Source: Arenibacter sp. F20364 (lineage in GTDB: Bacteria; Bacteroidota; Bacteroidia; Flavobacteriales; Flavobacteriaceae). From it: DNA of 64,000 nt. Below are positions 43,341 through 51,786 of this stretch, piece by piece (the first letter of the stretch is position 1; every line of letters begins with the position of its first letter). The stretch covers positions 124,001 to 188,000 of the forward strand of contig NZ_JALKBD010000003.1 of NCBI RefSeq assembly GCF_023015905.1, given 5' to 3'. The position numbers and the translations under genes are program-made. The notes beneath the pieces were generated by a model. It ran no database searches. It was not told the DNA's origin and saw only the letters and a list, made by a program, of their open reading frames with translations.

Positions 43341-45782
43341 ATGAATAGAATCTTTAAACATTCCTTGATTTTAATTTTACTGATAACCTATAATTCTTCG
43401 GTCCTATTTGGGCAAATGATCGATTTGAGCAGGTCAGAAATAATCTGCCTGGGAAAAAATGACCCTCTGGTCATGACTGCTATTACCGTTTTGCAGGAGG
43501 AAGTTGCTAAAAGAAGTAATATTTTGCTTGCCAAGGGGAGTAGATTTCCAAAACGGTCCCATAGCGCAATAGTGGTTGGACTTGAAAAAGGTCTGGATAA
43601 ATTTCCGGCCGAATATCAGCAACTTTTGGCTACGATGCCAGAAATAATGACTGAAGGCTATAAAATAGCAGTGGTTCCGAAAAACAATGTCGTCCTAGTG
43701 CTGGGCAACGATTCTAGGGGTGTGCTATATGGTGTTGGAAAACTTTTAAGGAAACTTCAAATGACCCAAGGCCGGATTCTACTGCCACTTGATACCAACA
43801 TCGCTTCAAGTCCAGCGTTTCCAATTCGGGGTCACCAATTGGGGTACCGACCAAAGACCAATGCCTATGACGCTTTTTCTGTGGAGCAATTTGATGGTTA
43901 TATACGTGATCTGGCAATTTTCGGTGCAAATAGCATTGAAATAATGCCCCCACGTACCGATGATGACTTTACAAATGTTCATATGAAAATCCCAGCCATT
44001 GATATGATTTTGGAGCAATCCAAAATCTGTAATCGCTATGGCATGGATGTTTGGATGTGGTATCCTAATTTGGGGTCGGACTACAGCCATCCGGACTCCC
44101 TAAAGGTAGAAATTGAGGAAAGGCGCCAAGTATTTAAAGCCGTTCCAAAATTGGATGCCCTATTTGTCCCTGGTGGGGATCCCGGAGACTTGGAGCCGGA
44201 CGAATTGTTCAATTGGCTTGAAAAGGAAGCCGAACTGCTGCGGGAGTACCATCCAAACGCCAAAATTTGGGTTTCCCCACAGGTTTTTAGACCTACAAAA
44301 GCCTGGTTCGATAACTTTTATGATCACGTCAACAAAGAATACTCCTGGTTTGGGGGAATCGTCTTTGGGCCATGGATAAAAACTCCCTTAAAAGACATAA
44401 CCGAACGTTTGAAACCTGGCATTCCTATTAGAAGATATCCAGATATTACCCATAATTTAAGCAGTCAATACCCTATTCCCCATTGGGATTTAGCATATGC
44501 AATCACCTTGGGGAGAGAATCTATCAATCCTCGCCCACAAGACCAAAAAATAATCCATAATGCCTTCGACCAATATGCGCAAGGAAGTATTAGTTATTCG
44601 GAAGGTACCAACGACGATGTAAATAAAATGATATGGAGCGATCAGGATTGGGATCCGGAAACCCCCGTTATGGAAACCTTACGCGATTATTCACGTTATT
44701 TTATTGGACCCCAATATACCGAAACTGTTTCCCAAGGTTTAATGGCCTTGGAAAAGAACCTTCAAGGTCCCCTGCTGAATAACGATGGCGTACTAAGAAC
44801 CCTGCGGCAGTGGCAAGACATGGAAGTGCATGCCTCCAAGGAAGTATTGAGTAATTTCCGTTTTCAAATGGGACTTATAAGGGCCTATTTCGACGCCTAT
44901 CAATATAGAAGATTGATGTATGAGACCGAATTGGAACAGAAGGCCCGGGAAATATTATCAGCAGCCAAAACCTTGGGGCCAATTAAGACCATAGAAGTTG
45001 CCAAAGCAATTTTATATAAGGCAAAGCAGCAGCCCAATATGACTCATTGGAAAGATAGATGTTTAACCTTGGCGGATGACTTGTTTGAAAGTATAGGTGC
45101 GCAATTGACCGTGAAAAAGCATTTTGCCGCAAGTGGTCGCGGAAATTTTATCGACAATATAGATGTACCCTTGAATGATGGTATGTGGCTAGTAGATCAA
45201 CTTTCCATTATTGAAAAAAATGGAAGTGACTCTGATAAATTGTTGGCAATAGAGAATTTATTGAATCGGAACAACCCTGGACCTGGGGGTTATTACGACA
45301 ATTTTGGAACACCGAGAAGTTGGAACAGGGTAGTTTCCAATTATAGCTACAAAGAAGATCCGGGAGGATTAAAATCTCCAAGGGTCAGTTTTGGCGTAGG
45401 TCTAAGAGGGGAAGAATGGGTACACGAAATAACGGCCGTAGGCTTTGACGGGCATACAACTCCATTATCTTGGATGAACCAAGTTACGGCCTTGTATGAC
45501 GAGCCTTTAAAAATGGTTTACCCGGATTTAGACCCCAACGGTTCCTATATTATTAGGGTGGGCTATACAGGGCGATTTCGTTCAAAAATTAAATTGATGA
45601 CAGAGAATATTCTTGTGCACGACTTCATTACCACCGGCAACCAACCCCTATATGAATTTCAGGTTCCTTCTGCTGCACTACAGGACGGAGTTTTGGAATT
45701 GGAATGGAGCTGTGGTGAAGGCGAACGAGGATCTCAGGTTTCCGAAATATGGATAATTAATCAAAATGAATTAAAAAAATAA
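43341..45782 (+). CDS. Secreted glycosidase-like protein with GH20/GH67-type N-domain
   Basis: An 813-residue exported protein (signal peptide ending near 'SSVLFGQ'). Residues 30-145 look like the zincin-like domain that precedes GH20, GH67 and GH84 catalytic barrels ('YKIAVVPKNNVVLVLGNDSR', 'GVLYGVGKLLRKL'). The barrel follows: 'IRGHQLGYRPKTNAYDAF', 'DLAIFGANSIEIMPP', 'MDVWMWYPNLG', 'FVPGGDPGDLEPDEL'. C-terminal residues 610-813 are a beta-rich domain. Acidic residues that could act in catalysis are present, but I cannot place the family; alpha-glucuronidase-like is a reasonable guess. It probably acts on an acidic polysaccharide or oligosaccharide. Confidence 0.7.
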   Translation: MNRIFKHSLILILLITYNSSVLFGQMIDLSRSEIICLGKNDPLVMTAITVLQEEVAKRSNILLAKGSRFPKRSHSAIVVGLEKGLDKFPAEYQQLLATMPEIMTEGYKIAVVPKNNVVLVLGNDSRGVLYGVGKLLRKLQMTQGRILLPLDTNIASSPAFPIRGHQLGYRPKTNAYDAFSVEQFDGYIRDLAIFGANSIEIMPPRTDDDFTNVHMKIPAIDMILEQSKICNRYGMDVWMWYPNLGSDYSHPDSLKVEIEERRQVFKAVPKLDALFVPGGDPGDLEPDELFNWLEKEAELLREYHPNAKIWVSPQVFRPTKAWFDNFYDHVNKEYSWFGGIVFGPWIKTPLKDITERLKPGIPIRRYPDITHNLSSQYPIPHWDLAYAITLGRESINPRPQDQKIIHNAFDQYAQGSISYSEGTNDDVNKMIWSDQDWDPETPVMETLRDYSRYFIGPQYTETVSQGLMALEKNLQGPLLNNDGVLRTLRQWQDMEVHASKEVLSNFRFQMGLIRAYFDAYQYRRLMYETELEQKAREILSAAKTLGPIKTIEVAKAILYKAKQQPNMTHWKDRCLTLADDLFESIGAQLTVKKHFAASGRGNFIDNIDVPLNDGMWLVDQLSIIEKNGSDSDKLLAIENLLNRNNPGPGGYYDNFGTPRSWNRVVSNYSYKEDPGGLKSPRVSFGVGLRGEEWVHEITAVGFDGHTTPLSWMNQVTALYDEPLKMVYPDLDPNGSYIIRVGYTGRFRSKIKLMTENILVHDFITTGNQPLYEFQVPSAALQDGVLELEWSCGEGERGSQVSEIWIINQNELKK

Positions 45783-45788
45783 AGAGCC

Positions 45789-46751
45789 ATGGAGGATAAA
45801 AAAAACAATTTAGACGGTAGAAGAAAATTTTTGATCAGATCGGGATTGGCCGCTATGGCTATGCCATTCACTCAGATTTCCTGTGAACCGTCAAAAGAAA
45901 AGGAATCAACACTGGAAAATGAGGATTCATTTGAGTTTGCATTCCTTACGGATATCCATATAAAACCGGAAATGAATGCGCCAAAAGGATTTCAAATGGC
46001 TATTGACAAGGTAAATGAACTGAACCCGGATTTTGTCCTTACTGGAGGAGACCTCGTATACGATACCATGCGCGGTAACTATGAACAAAGCGAATCACTT
46101 TTTACCCTTTATAAAAACCTGAGCAAAGGCTTTAATATGCCCGTTTATAACTGTATCGGCAATCACGACCTTTTCGCCATCTATGAAGAAAGTCCCGAAA
46201 CTGAAGATCATCCAGATTATAAATACGGCATGTGGGAAAGGCATTTTGGGGATACCTATTACTCTTTTGATCATAAAGGTTGGCATTTTATAACCTTAAA
46301 CTCTTTGGATGTAACCGAAAACAAAAGATATCAGGGTATTTTTCACGAAAAGCAATTGGCCTGGTTGAAGGAGGATATATCGAAGGTAGAGAAAAGCACT
46401 CCTATTATAATTACCACCCATATTCCCATGATATGTACCTACTCCCAGTTAAACGGCAGCGAAGGTAGTAGAACGGTCAACAATGCCTCCGAGGTGTTTA
46501 AGATCTTGGAAAACCATAATTTAAAGTTGGTTTTACAAGGACATATTCATTGGAAGGAATACGGATTCATCAACGATAGGTTTCATTTTTTAACAGGAGG
46601 TTCCATCGCTGGGAACGGTTGGAAAGGAAGAAGACACAATACCAAGGAAGGCTTTGTAAAGATTAAAATAAGGGGAAATGATTTTTCTTGGGAATATGTA
46701 GACCACGGATGGGAAGCTGAAAGACTTAAATTAGCGAAAAACACTATTTAG
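45789..46751 (+). CDS. Exported calcineurin-like metallophosphoesterase
   Basis: A 320-residue phosphoesterase. The N-terminus has twin arginines before a hydrophobic stretch ('GRRKFLIRSGLAAMAMPF') and then 'QISCE', so it may be a Tat-exported lipoprotein. All motifs are present: 'DIHIKPEM' (Asp-x-His), 'GGDLVYD', 'GNHDLF', 'ITTHIPM' and 'GHIHWKEYGF'. It starts 6 nt after the glycosidase-like gene, so they are likely co-expressed. It may release phosphate from, or process, extracytoplasmic phosphoesters. Confidence 0.88.
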   Translation: MEDKKNNLDGRRKFLIRSGLAAMAMPFTQISCEPSKEKESTLENEDSFEFAFLTDIHIKPEMNAPKGFQMAIDKVNELNPDFVLTGGDLVYDTMRGNYEQSESLFTLYKNLSKGFNMPVYNCIGNHDLFAIYEESPETEDHPDYKYGMWERHFGDTYYSFDHKGWHFITLNSLDVTENKRYQGIFHEKQLAWLKEDISKVEKSTPIIITTHIPMICTYSQLNGSEGSRTVNNASEVFKILENHNLKLVLQGHIHWKEYGFINDRFHFLTGGSIAGNGWKGRRHNTKEGFVKIKIRGNDFSWEYVDHGWEAERLKLAKNTI

Positions 46752-46801
46752 TATTTTAAGCTATTTGCTAAACTTGGTGTATTTTAAGCCAAATTATCTA
46801 T

Positions 46802-47317
46802 ATGAAGATTACAACAAATACGGATTTTACTACTCTTGTCATTCAAGAAGTATATGCGCCTTGCGGGCTAATAGTTTCAAACCATCTGCTGGACAGGGAA
46901 AGTAGAGAATACCAAGCCTCCTCATTTGAATTGAACAACCTAAAAGTTAAAGCTAGGAAAGCTAAAATCACTCCAAAAAAAATAGGACAATTCGTAACTT
47001 TATGGAAAAGAAATAAGAATGGTGATACCGCCCCTTATGAGGAGTCCGATAAGGTAGATTTATTTGTAATAGACGTCCTTGAGGCTTCTCATATGGGTCA
47101 ATTTATATTTCCTAAAGAGGTCCTAATGGAAAAAGGCATAGTATCCTGCAACAAAAATGAAGGGAAACGTGGTTTTCGGGTTTATCCTCCTTGGTCCCAA
47201 CCTACCAATAAAACAGCCGAAAATACCCAAAAATGGCAGTTGGAATATTTCTTGAAAATTGGGCAAAATTCAAGAACGGACCTCGACAAAGCCAGAATGC
47301 TTTATTTACTGCGATAG
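46802..47317 (+). CDS. MepB-family protein
   Basis: A 171-residue cytoplasmic protein that resembles MepB of Staphylococcus aureus, whose function is not established. Typical segments are 'YAPCGLIVSNHLLDRESREY', 'KARKAKITPKKIGQFVTLWK', 'GQFIFPKEVL' and 'GKRGFRVYPPW'. It has its own position 50 nt after the phosphoesterase gene and converges with the ABC permease gene. Confidence 0.8.
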   Translation: MKITTNTDFTTLVIQEVYAPCGLIVSNHLLDRESREYQASSFELNNLKVKARKAKITPKKIGQFVTLWKRNKNGDTAPYEESDKVDLFVIDVLEASHMGQFIFPKEVLMEKGIVSCNKNEGKRGFRVYPPWSQPTNKTAENTQKWQLEYFLKIGQNSRTDLDKARMLYLLR

Positions 47318-47404
47318 CTATTAACAGAACAAAATGCCCGCTGTCTTTATAAACTGCTCCTGCCTTTTGTTGGATTTTAAATACATATCGAAGGAAAGTT
47401 TTCG

Positions 47405-49954
47405 CTATCTAACCTCCTTTCGCAATACTTCCAAGGGTGGACTTTTTATAACACTACTGCTGTTCACCAGACCTATGAACAGTACCAGTAATGTAATTCC
47501 AGGGAACAGCACGAGAAATGGAAATAAAGATGGTGTAAAAACTGATTCAAATACGAATAATGCCAGTAACTGACTACTTGCCAAGGACAATAAAATACCG
47601 GATAAACCTCCCAGAACACCTAAATACAAGTACTCCAAGGCCACTATTTTCAGTATTTGTTTACTCCTGGCGCCAATAGTTCTAAGCAGGACACTTTCAC
47701 GTATACGCTGATATTTACTGGTCCTTACCGCTCCCAGTAGGACTATTATTCCCGTGAGGATACTGAAAAATGCCATAAAATTAATAATCCATGAAATCTT
47801 GTTCAATAAGTTGTCTATAACCACCAAGATTTGTCTTATATCCAGAATGGATACGTTGGGAAATTCTCTAACCAATTCCTTCTGTAATTCTGCCGAAGCG
47901 TTTTCATCAGGTACATTGGTGGTGAGTACTGTAAATTGTGGAGCCTCTTCCAAAATACCAGAGGGGAATACAACGGAAAAATTTAGTTGCATCCTGCCCC
48001 AATCCACTGTTCGTATACTTGCTACAACAGTGTTCATGATAACCCCCTGAACATTAAAACTCAACTCGTCCCCTACCGCTACCTTGGCATCCCTGGCAAA
48101 ATTATCGCTCACGGAAATAGGTACTTTCTCCTTGGAAGTAACTCTTGGGACCCATTCCCCGGATTCCAATTTTTCCGAAGAAATAAGGCTATCCCTATAA
48201 GTCACCCTAAACTCGTGGTTCAAAATCCAGGAATTAATAGTGGAAGCGGTATCCTTCCTGATAGCATTGACAGATTCTCCCTGTATGCTATTCACCCTCA
48301 TTGTAATAATTGGGATATCGGTCAATACAGGATGTCCTCCCTCCATAATGGTTTGGGCTACGGCTTCCTTCTGTTCTGTTTGAATATCCAGAAGAATTAT
48401 ATTGGGACTATTGGCGTCTGTTCCCATGGTAGATTTAGCCAACAAAAAATCCTTTGTAAAATATAAGGTACTTATTAAAAAGGTGCCGATACCAATTGCC
48501 AGGACCAAGGTCAAGGTTTGGTTCTGTGGCCTAAAAAGGTTCAACAAACTATGTCGTGCGGTAAAAGTCCAAGAGGTTGGAAAGTATTTCTTTATTGTTT
48601 TCATGGCCATCGCGGACAAGCCGGCCATAATAGCAAAGGTAACTATGATGCCAGCAACAAATGACAAGGAATATTTCCAATCCCTTAATAACCAATATGA
48701 AAAAAGAAACAAGAAGGCCAAAATTGCGGCAGCGACCAAAATGAGTCCTCTTTTCGATCTTGATTTGCCAACTTCCTGTACCCTTAAAGTCTGAAGTGGG
48801 GAGACATATAATGTTCCCATCAAGGGATAAAGGGCAAAAAGCATGGACATAAAAAGGCCCAATAAAAGTCCCATTGCTATTGCTTTTGGGGCCAAGGACA
48901 ATTGTACATCCACCGGTAAGAGGTCCCCCAAGAGTAATGGGAATAATTGCTGTAAGATTACGCCCAATGCAGTGCCTACAGCTCCCCCGAACAATCCAAG
49001 CGCCCCGATTTGCAGTAAATAAATTAAAAAAGTTTGTTTTTTGGTTGCCCCTAGACATTTGAGAACTGCAACCGATCGCAATTTTTCCTTTATATAAATA
49101 TTAATGGCACTGGCAATTCCTATACAACCAAGGAGAAGGGCTATAAAAGCGACCAGATTAAGGAACTTTCCAAAATTTCCATATCTCCGTCCCAAGTTGG
49201 CACTTGTAGAGGTATGCGTATCCAAATCCGCACCTTCGGCATCCAATATGGGGTCCAACTTTTTATCCAATGCCTCTAGATCTGCAGCTGGTTGGACAAA
49301 ATAGAATTCATAATCCAACCTACTCCCCTTCTGTATCAATCCAGTTTCCTGAATAAACCTGTATGGAATAACCACTGGGGGGGCTATAGAACTGAACAGC
49401 CCGGAACTTCCGGGTATGGATTTTAACGAACCCGCAATTGGAAATGTTAGCTCTCCTATTTTAATGCTGTCCCCAGTTTGAAGGTTATACTGAAGCATAA
49501 CCGTGGCATCGACCAAGGCTCCGCCCATATTCTGGTAACTAGCTGCTGCCGATACAGGTGCCGTCTCCAGTGTACCATAAAATGGAAATCCACCTTCAAT
49601 TCCCCTAACTTGAACCAATTTGGACGCTCCCGATTTCTGGAAAGCTGCCATGGAGGGAAAGTTTATTTCCTTGGCATCGGCTCCTCCAAGGGAATCCAAT
49701 ATTCTTTCTACCTTTTCATTTGGTGGATTTCTACTATCCACTATAAAATCGGCTCCCATCAAGGATTTGGACTGTAGGGAGATATTTTTTTTAAGATTAT
49801 CACCAAAAGACTGTATAGAGACCACGGCGGCGATCCCCATAATAATCGAAGCCATGAAGAGAAAAAGTTTCCTCTTACTGGCTTTTCCATCGCGCCATGC
49901 CATTTTTACGAGCCATTGAAACCCGGATTTTGAAGTGCTGTTATGTCCGTTCAC
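47405..49954 (-). CDS. FtsX-type ABC permease (YbbP-like)
   Basis: An 849-residue inner-membrane permease with two FtsX modules. Helices are visible near residues 30, 255-275, 300-350, 355-380, 405-455, 480-500 and three in the C-terminal 130 residues. Large extracytoplasmic parts lie between (60-240, 510-710). The start is a GTG at 49954 that overlaps the stop of the ATPase gene by 4 nt (GTGA), so translation is coupled. With the ATPase it forms a YbbA/YbbP-like system, thought to pull lipids or proteins from the inner membrane. Confidence 0.9.
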   Translation of the reverse strand: MNGHNSTSKSGFQWLVKMAWRDGKASKRKLFLFMASIIMGIAAVVSIQSFGDNLKKNISLQSKSLMGADFIVDSRNPPNEKVERILDSLGGADAKEINFPSMAAFQKSGASKLVQVRGIEGGFPFYGTLETAPVSAAASYQNMGGALVDATVMLQYNLQTGDSIKIGELTFPIAGSLKSIPGSSGLFSSIAPPVVIPYRFIQETGLIQKGSRLDYEFYFVQPAADLEALDKKLDPILDAEGADLDTHTSTSANLGRRYGNFGKFLNLVAFIALLLGCIGIASAINIYIKEKLRSVAVLKCLGATKKQTFLIYLLQIGALGLFGGAVGTALGVILQQLFPLLLGDLLPVDVQLSLAPKAIAMGLLLGLFMSMLFALYPLMGTLYVSPLQTLRVQEVGKSRSKRGLILVAAAILAFLFLFSYWLLRDWKYSLSFVAGIIVTFAIMAGLSAMAMKTIKKYFPTSWTFTARHSLLNLFRPQNQTLTLVLAIGIGTFLISTLYFTKDFLLAKSTMGTDANSPNIILLDIQTEQKEAVAQTIMEGGHPVLTDIPIITMRVNSIQGESVNAIRKDTASTINSWILNHEFRVTYRDSLISSEKLESGEWVPRVTSKEKVPISVSDNFARDAKVAVGDELSFNVQGVIMNTVVASIRTVDWGRMQLNFSVVFPSGILEEAPQFTVLTTNVPDENASAELQKELVREFPNVSILDIRQILVVIDNLLNKISWIINFMAFFSILTGIIVLLGAVRTSKYQRIRESVLLRTIGARSKQILKIVALEYLYLGVLGGLSGILLSLASSQLLALFVFESVFTPSLFPFLVLFPGITLLVLFIGLVNSSSVIKSPPLEVLRKEVR

Positions 49955-50640
49955 TGTGCTGTCGTTTTTTGATTGGCAATAATCCTACCACCTTTTAACC
50001 TAAGTATATGTTGGGTTTTGGCGGCTAATTCCAAATCATGGGTTACGATAACCAAGGTAGTGCCCGCATCCGCATTAAGTTGAAAAAGTAATTGTATCAC
50101 CTTTTCACCTGTTTCGGCATCCAAATTCCCAGTAGGTTCATCGGCAAATAATATGGAGGGGTTATTGGAAAATGCCCTGGCCAGGGCAACACGCTGTTGC
50201 TCGCCACCTGAGAGTTGTGATGGATAATGATGGAAGCGATTTTGCAATCCTACCTTGTCCAGTAATTCCATTCCGTTCTTTATAGCATTTTTATCTCCTC
50301 TCAATTCCAAAGGAATGGCCACATTCTCCAAAGCAGTAAGTGTTGGCAGTAATTGGAAATCCTGAAAAACAAAACCTATATTCCTGTTGCGCAGTATGGC
50401 CCTCTCATCTTCGTTTAAAGTCCCTAATTCAGTACCGCACAGGGTTACCGTACCGGAATCCGGTTGGTCCAGTCCGGCACATATACCCAGCAAGGTAGTT
50501 TTTCCGCTTCCTGAAGGCCCTACAATGGAAAAAGTATCCCCTTCCTCCACGTCAAACGTAATATCTTGCAATACCGTAAGTTTTTTGGAGCCACTACTAT
50601 AGATTTTCCCTAAATTGTTTACGTTTAATATCTTTGCCAT
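49951..50640 (-). CDS. ABC transporter ATPase (YbbA/LolD-like)
   Basis: A 229-residue ATPase with intact motifs: Walker A 'GPSGSGKTTLL' near residue 40, signature 'LSGGEQQRVALARA' near 143, Walker B 'ILFADEPTGNLD' near 163, and 'VTHD'. It belongs to the YbbA/LolD/MacB group, partner of the FtsX permease that overlaps its stop. The divergent SGNH-esterase gene is the same layout as ybbA-tesA in Proteobacteria. Confidence 0.93.
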   Translation of the reverse strand: MAKILNVNNLGKIYSSGSKKLTVLQDITFDVEEGDTFSIVGPSGSGKTTLLGICAGLDQPDSGTVTLCGTELGTLNEDERAILRNRNIGFVFQDFQLLPTLTALENVAIPLELRGDKNAIKNGMELLDKVGLQNRFHHYPSQLSGGEQQRVALARAFSNNPSILFADEPTGNLDAETGEKVIQLLFQLNADAGTTLVIVTHDLELAAKTQHILRLKGGRIIANQKTTAQ

Positions 50641-50711
50641 ATTATTTCTGTTTCGTGGTTTTCCAAAGAAGGCAAAATACAGAAATGATTTTGATTTTAA
50701 TTCAATATCCC

Positions 50712-51422
50712 ATGCGAACCTTGTTAAGATTTTCTTATTTATTATTCATTTTTTGCGCCTCCTGTGGAAATGTGGCCACCAAAAAGGCCGATTCAGGGGA
50801 AAAAGAAGAAAATTCCATTGAGAATAAAGTGGAGGCCCAAGCTGAAAGCAAAGTCATTTTATTCTTCGGGAACAGTCTTACTGCGGGTATGGGTCTTGAT
50901 CCAAATGAAGCCTTTCCAGCCTTGATCCAAGAGAAGGTTGATTCTTTGGAATTGTCTTATAAAGTAGTCAACGCTGGCTTAAGCGGGGAAACAACGGCCA
51001 GTGGTAAAAATAGGATTGGCTGGGTACTTAATGCTGATATAGAGGTTTTTGTACTGGAACTTGGTGCCAATGATGGCCTACGTGGTATTCCTTTGGAAGA
51101 AACCCGTAGTAACTTACAGGAAATTATAGATGTGGTGCACCAAAAAAATCCGAATACAGCCATTATTTTGGCCGGAATGCAAATTCCTCCCAATATGGGT
51201 CAGGATTATACCAGTGAATTTAAGGAAATATTTCCAGAACTTGCCAAGGAGAATAATATTGACCTAATCCCATTTCTTTTAGAGGACGTGGCCGGTAATC
51301 CTGAACTGAATCAACCTGATGGAATACATCCAACGGCAGAGGGCCAGAAGATTATAGCCAATAATATATGGCCTATAATCGCCAGTGTACTTAAAAATAA
51401 AAAGGAGTTAGCTATTGAATAA
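50712..51422 (+). CDS. SGNH-hydrolase lipoprotein (TesA-like arylesterase)
   Basis: A 236-residue esterase. The ATG at 50712 begins a lipoprotein signal (MRTLLRFSYLLFIFCASC, with Cys at about residue 18). The nucleophile Ser is in 'FFGNSLTAGMGL' (block I), 'LGANDGLRG' is block III, and 'DGIHPTAEG' holds the Asp and His. It resembles TesA/EstA-type lysophospholipase or arylesterase. It is divergent from the ABC ATPase gene with a short gap. Confidence 0.9.
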   Translation: MRTLLRFSYLLFIFCASCGNVATKKADSGEKEENSIENKVEAQAESKVILFFGNSLTAGMGLDPNEAFPALIQEKVDSLELSYKVVNAGLSGETTASGKNRIGWVLNADIEVFVLELGANDGLRGIPLEETRSNLQEIIDVVHQKNPNTAIILAGMQIPPNMGQDYTSEFKEIFPELAKENNIDLIPFLLEDVAGNPELNQPDGIHPTAEGQKIIANNIWPIIASVLKNKKELAIE

Positions 51423-51786
51423 ATGACTTGAGGATAGCACATTGAAAAATTGATGGTTCATGGATTGCTTTTTCGTAAAGCCTCCACACTACTAGTCCTA
51501 GAATTTTTGTACAATATTTTTTGGTTATATTCGTCTCATATAATTGCTATTTGCTGCTAATTTACATGAGGGTTCCAAATTCCTTTCCAACGAAGTTATT
51601 GGTTGCTTTGTTCCTAAGTAACTATCTTACCTGCCTATTGTTTTATTTAAGGCCGGAAGCATCCCATATATTATCTGCCCAAGAACATTTATTAAAATCC
51701 ATTTTATTTCAGCCTATAAGTTAGCCATGAAAAATCGTCATATACTGTCATTAAATATAAATTTAAATAGCACTTTAAAATTGATT
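51423..51786. other. Intergenic stretch, no reliable gene
   Basis: The stretch after the esterase gene contains a 52-codon frame (51566-51724, one hydrophobic segment) that ends just before an alternative ATG of the peptidase frame. It has no recognised family and no RBS, so I do not call it. Confidence 0.4.

Noticed and set aside
51566-51724. A 52-codon frame with one hydrophobic segment before the peptidase
   Set aside because: No RBS, no family, and it lies in a probable leader region; kept out for lack of support.
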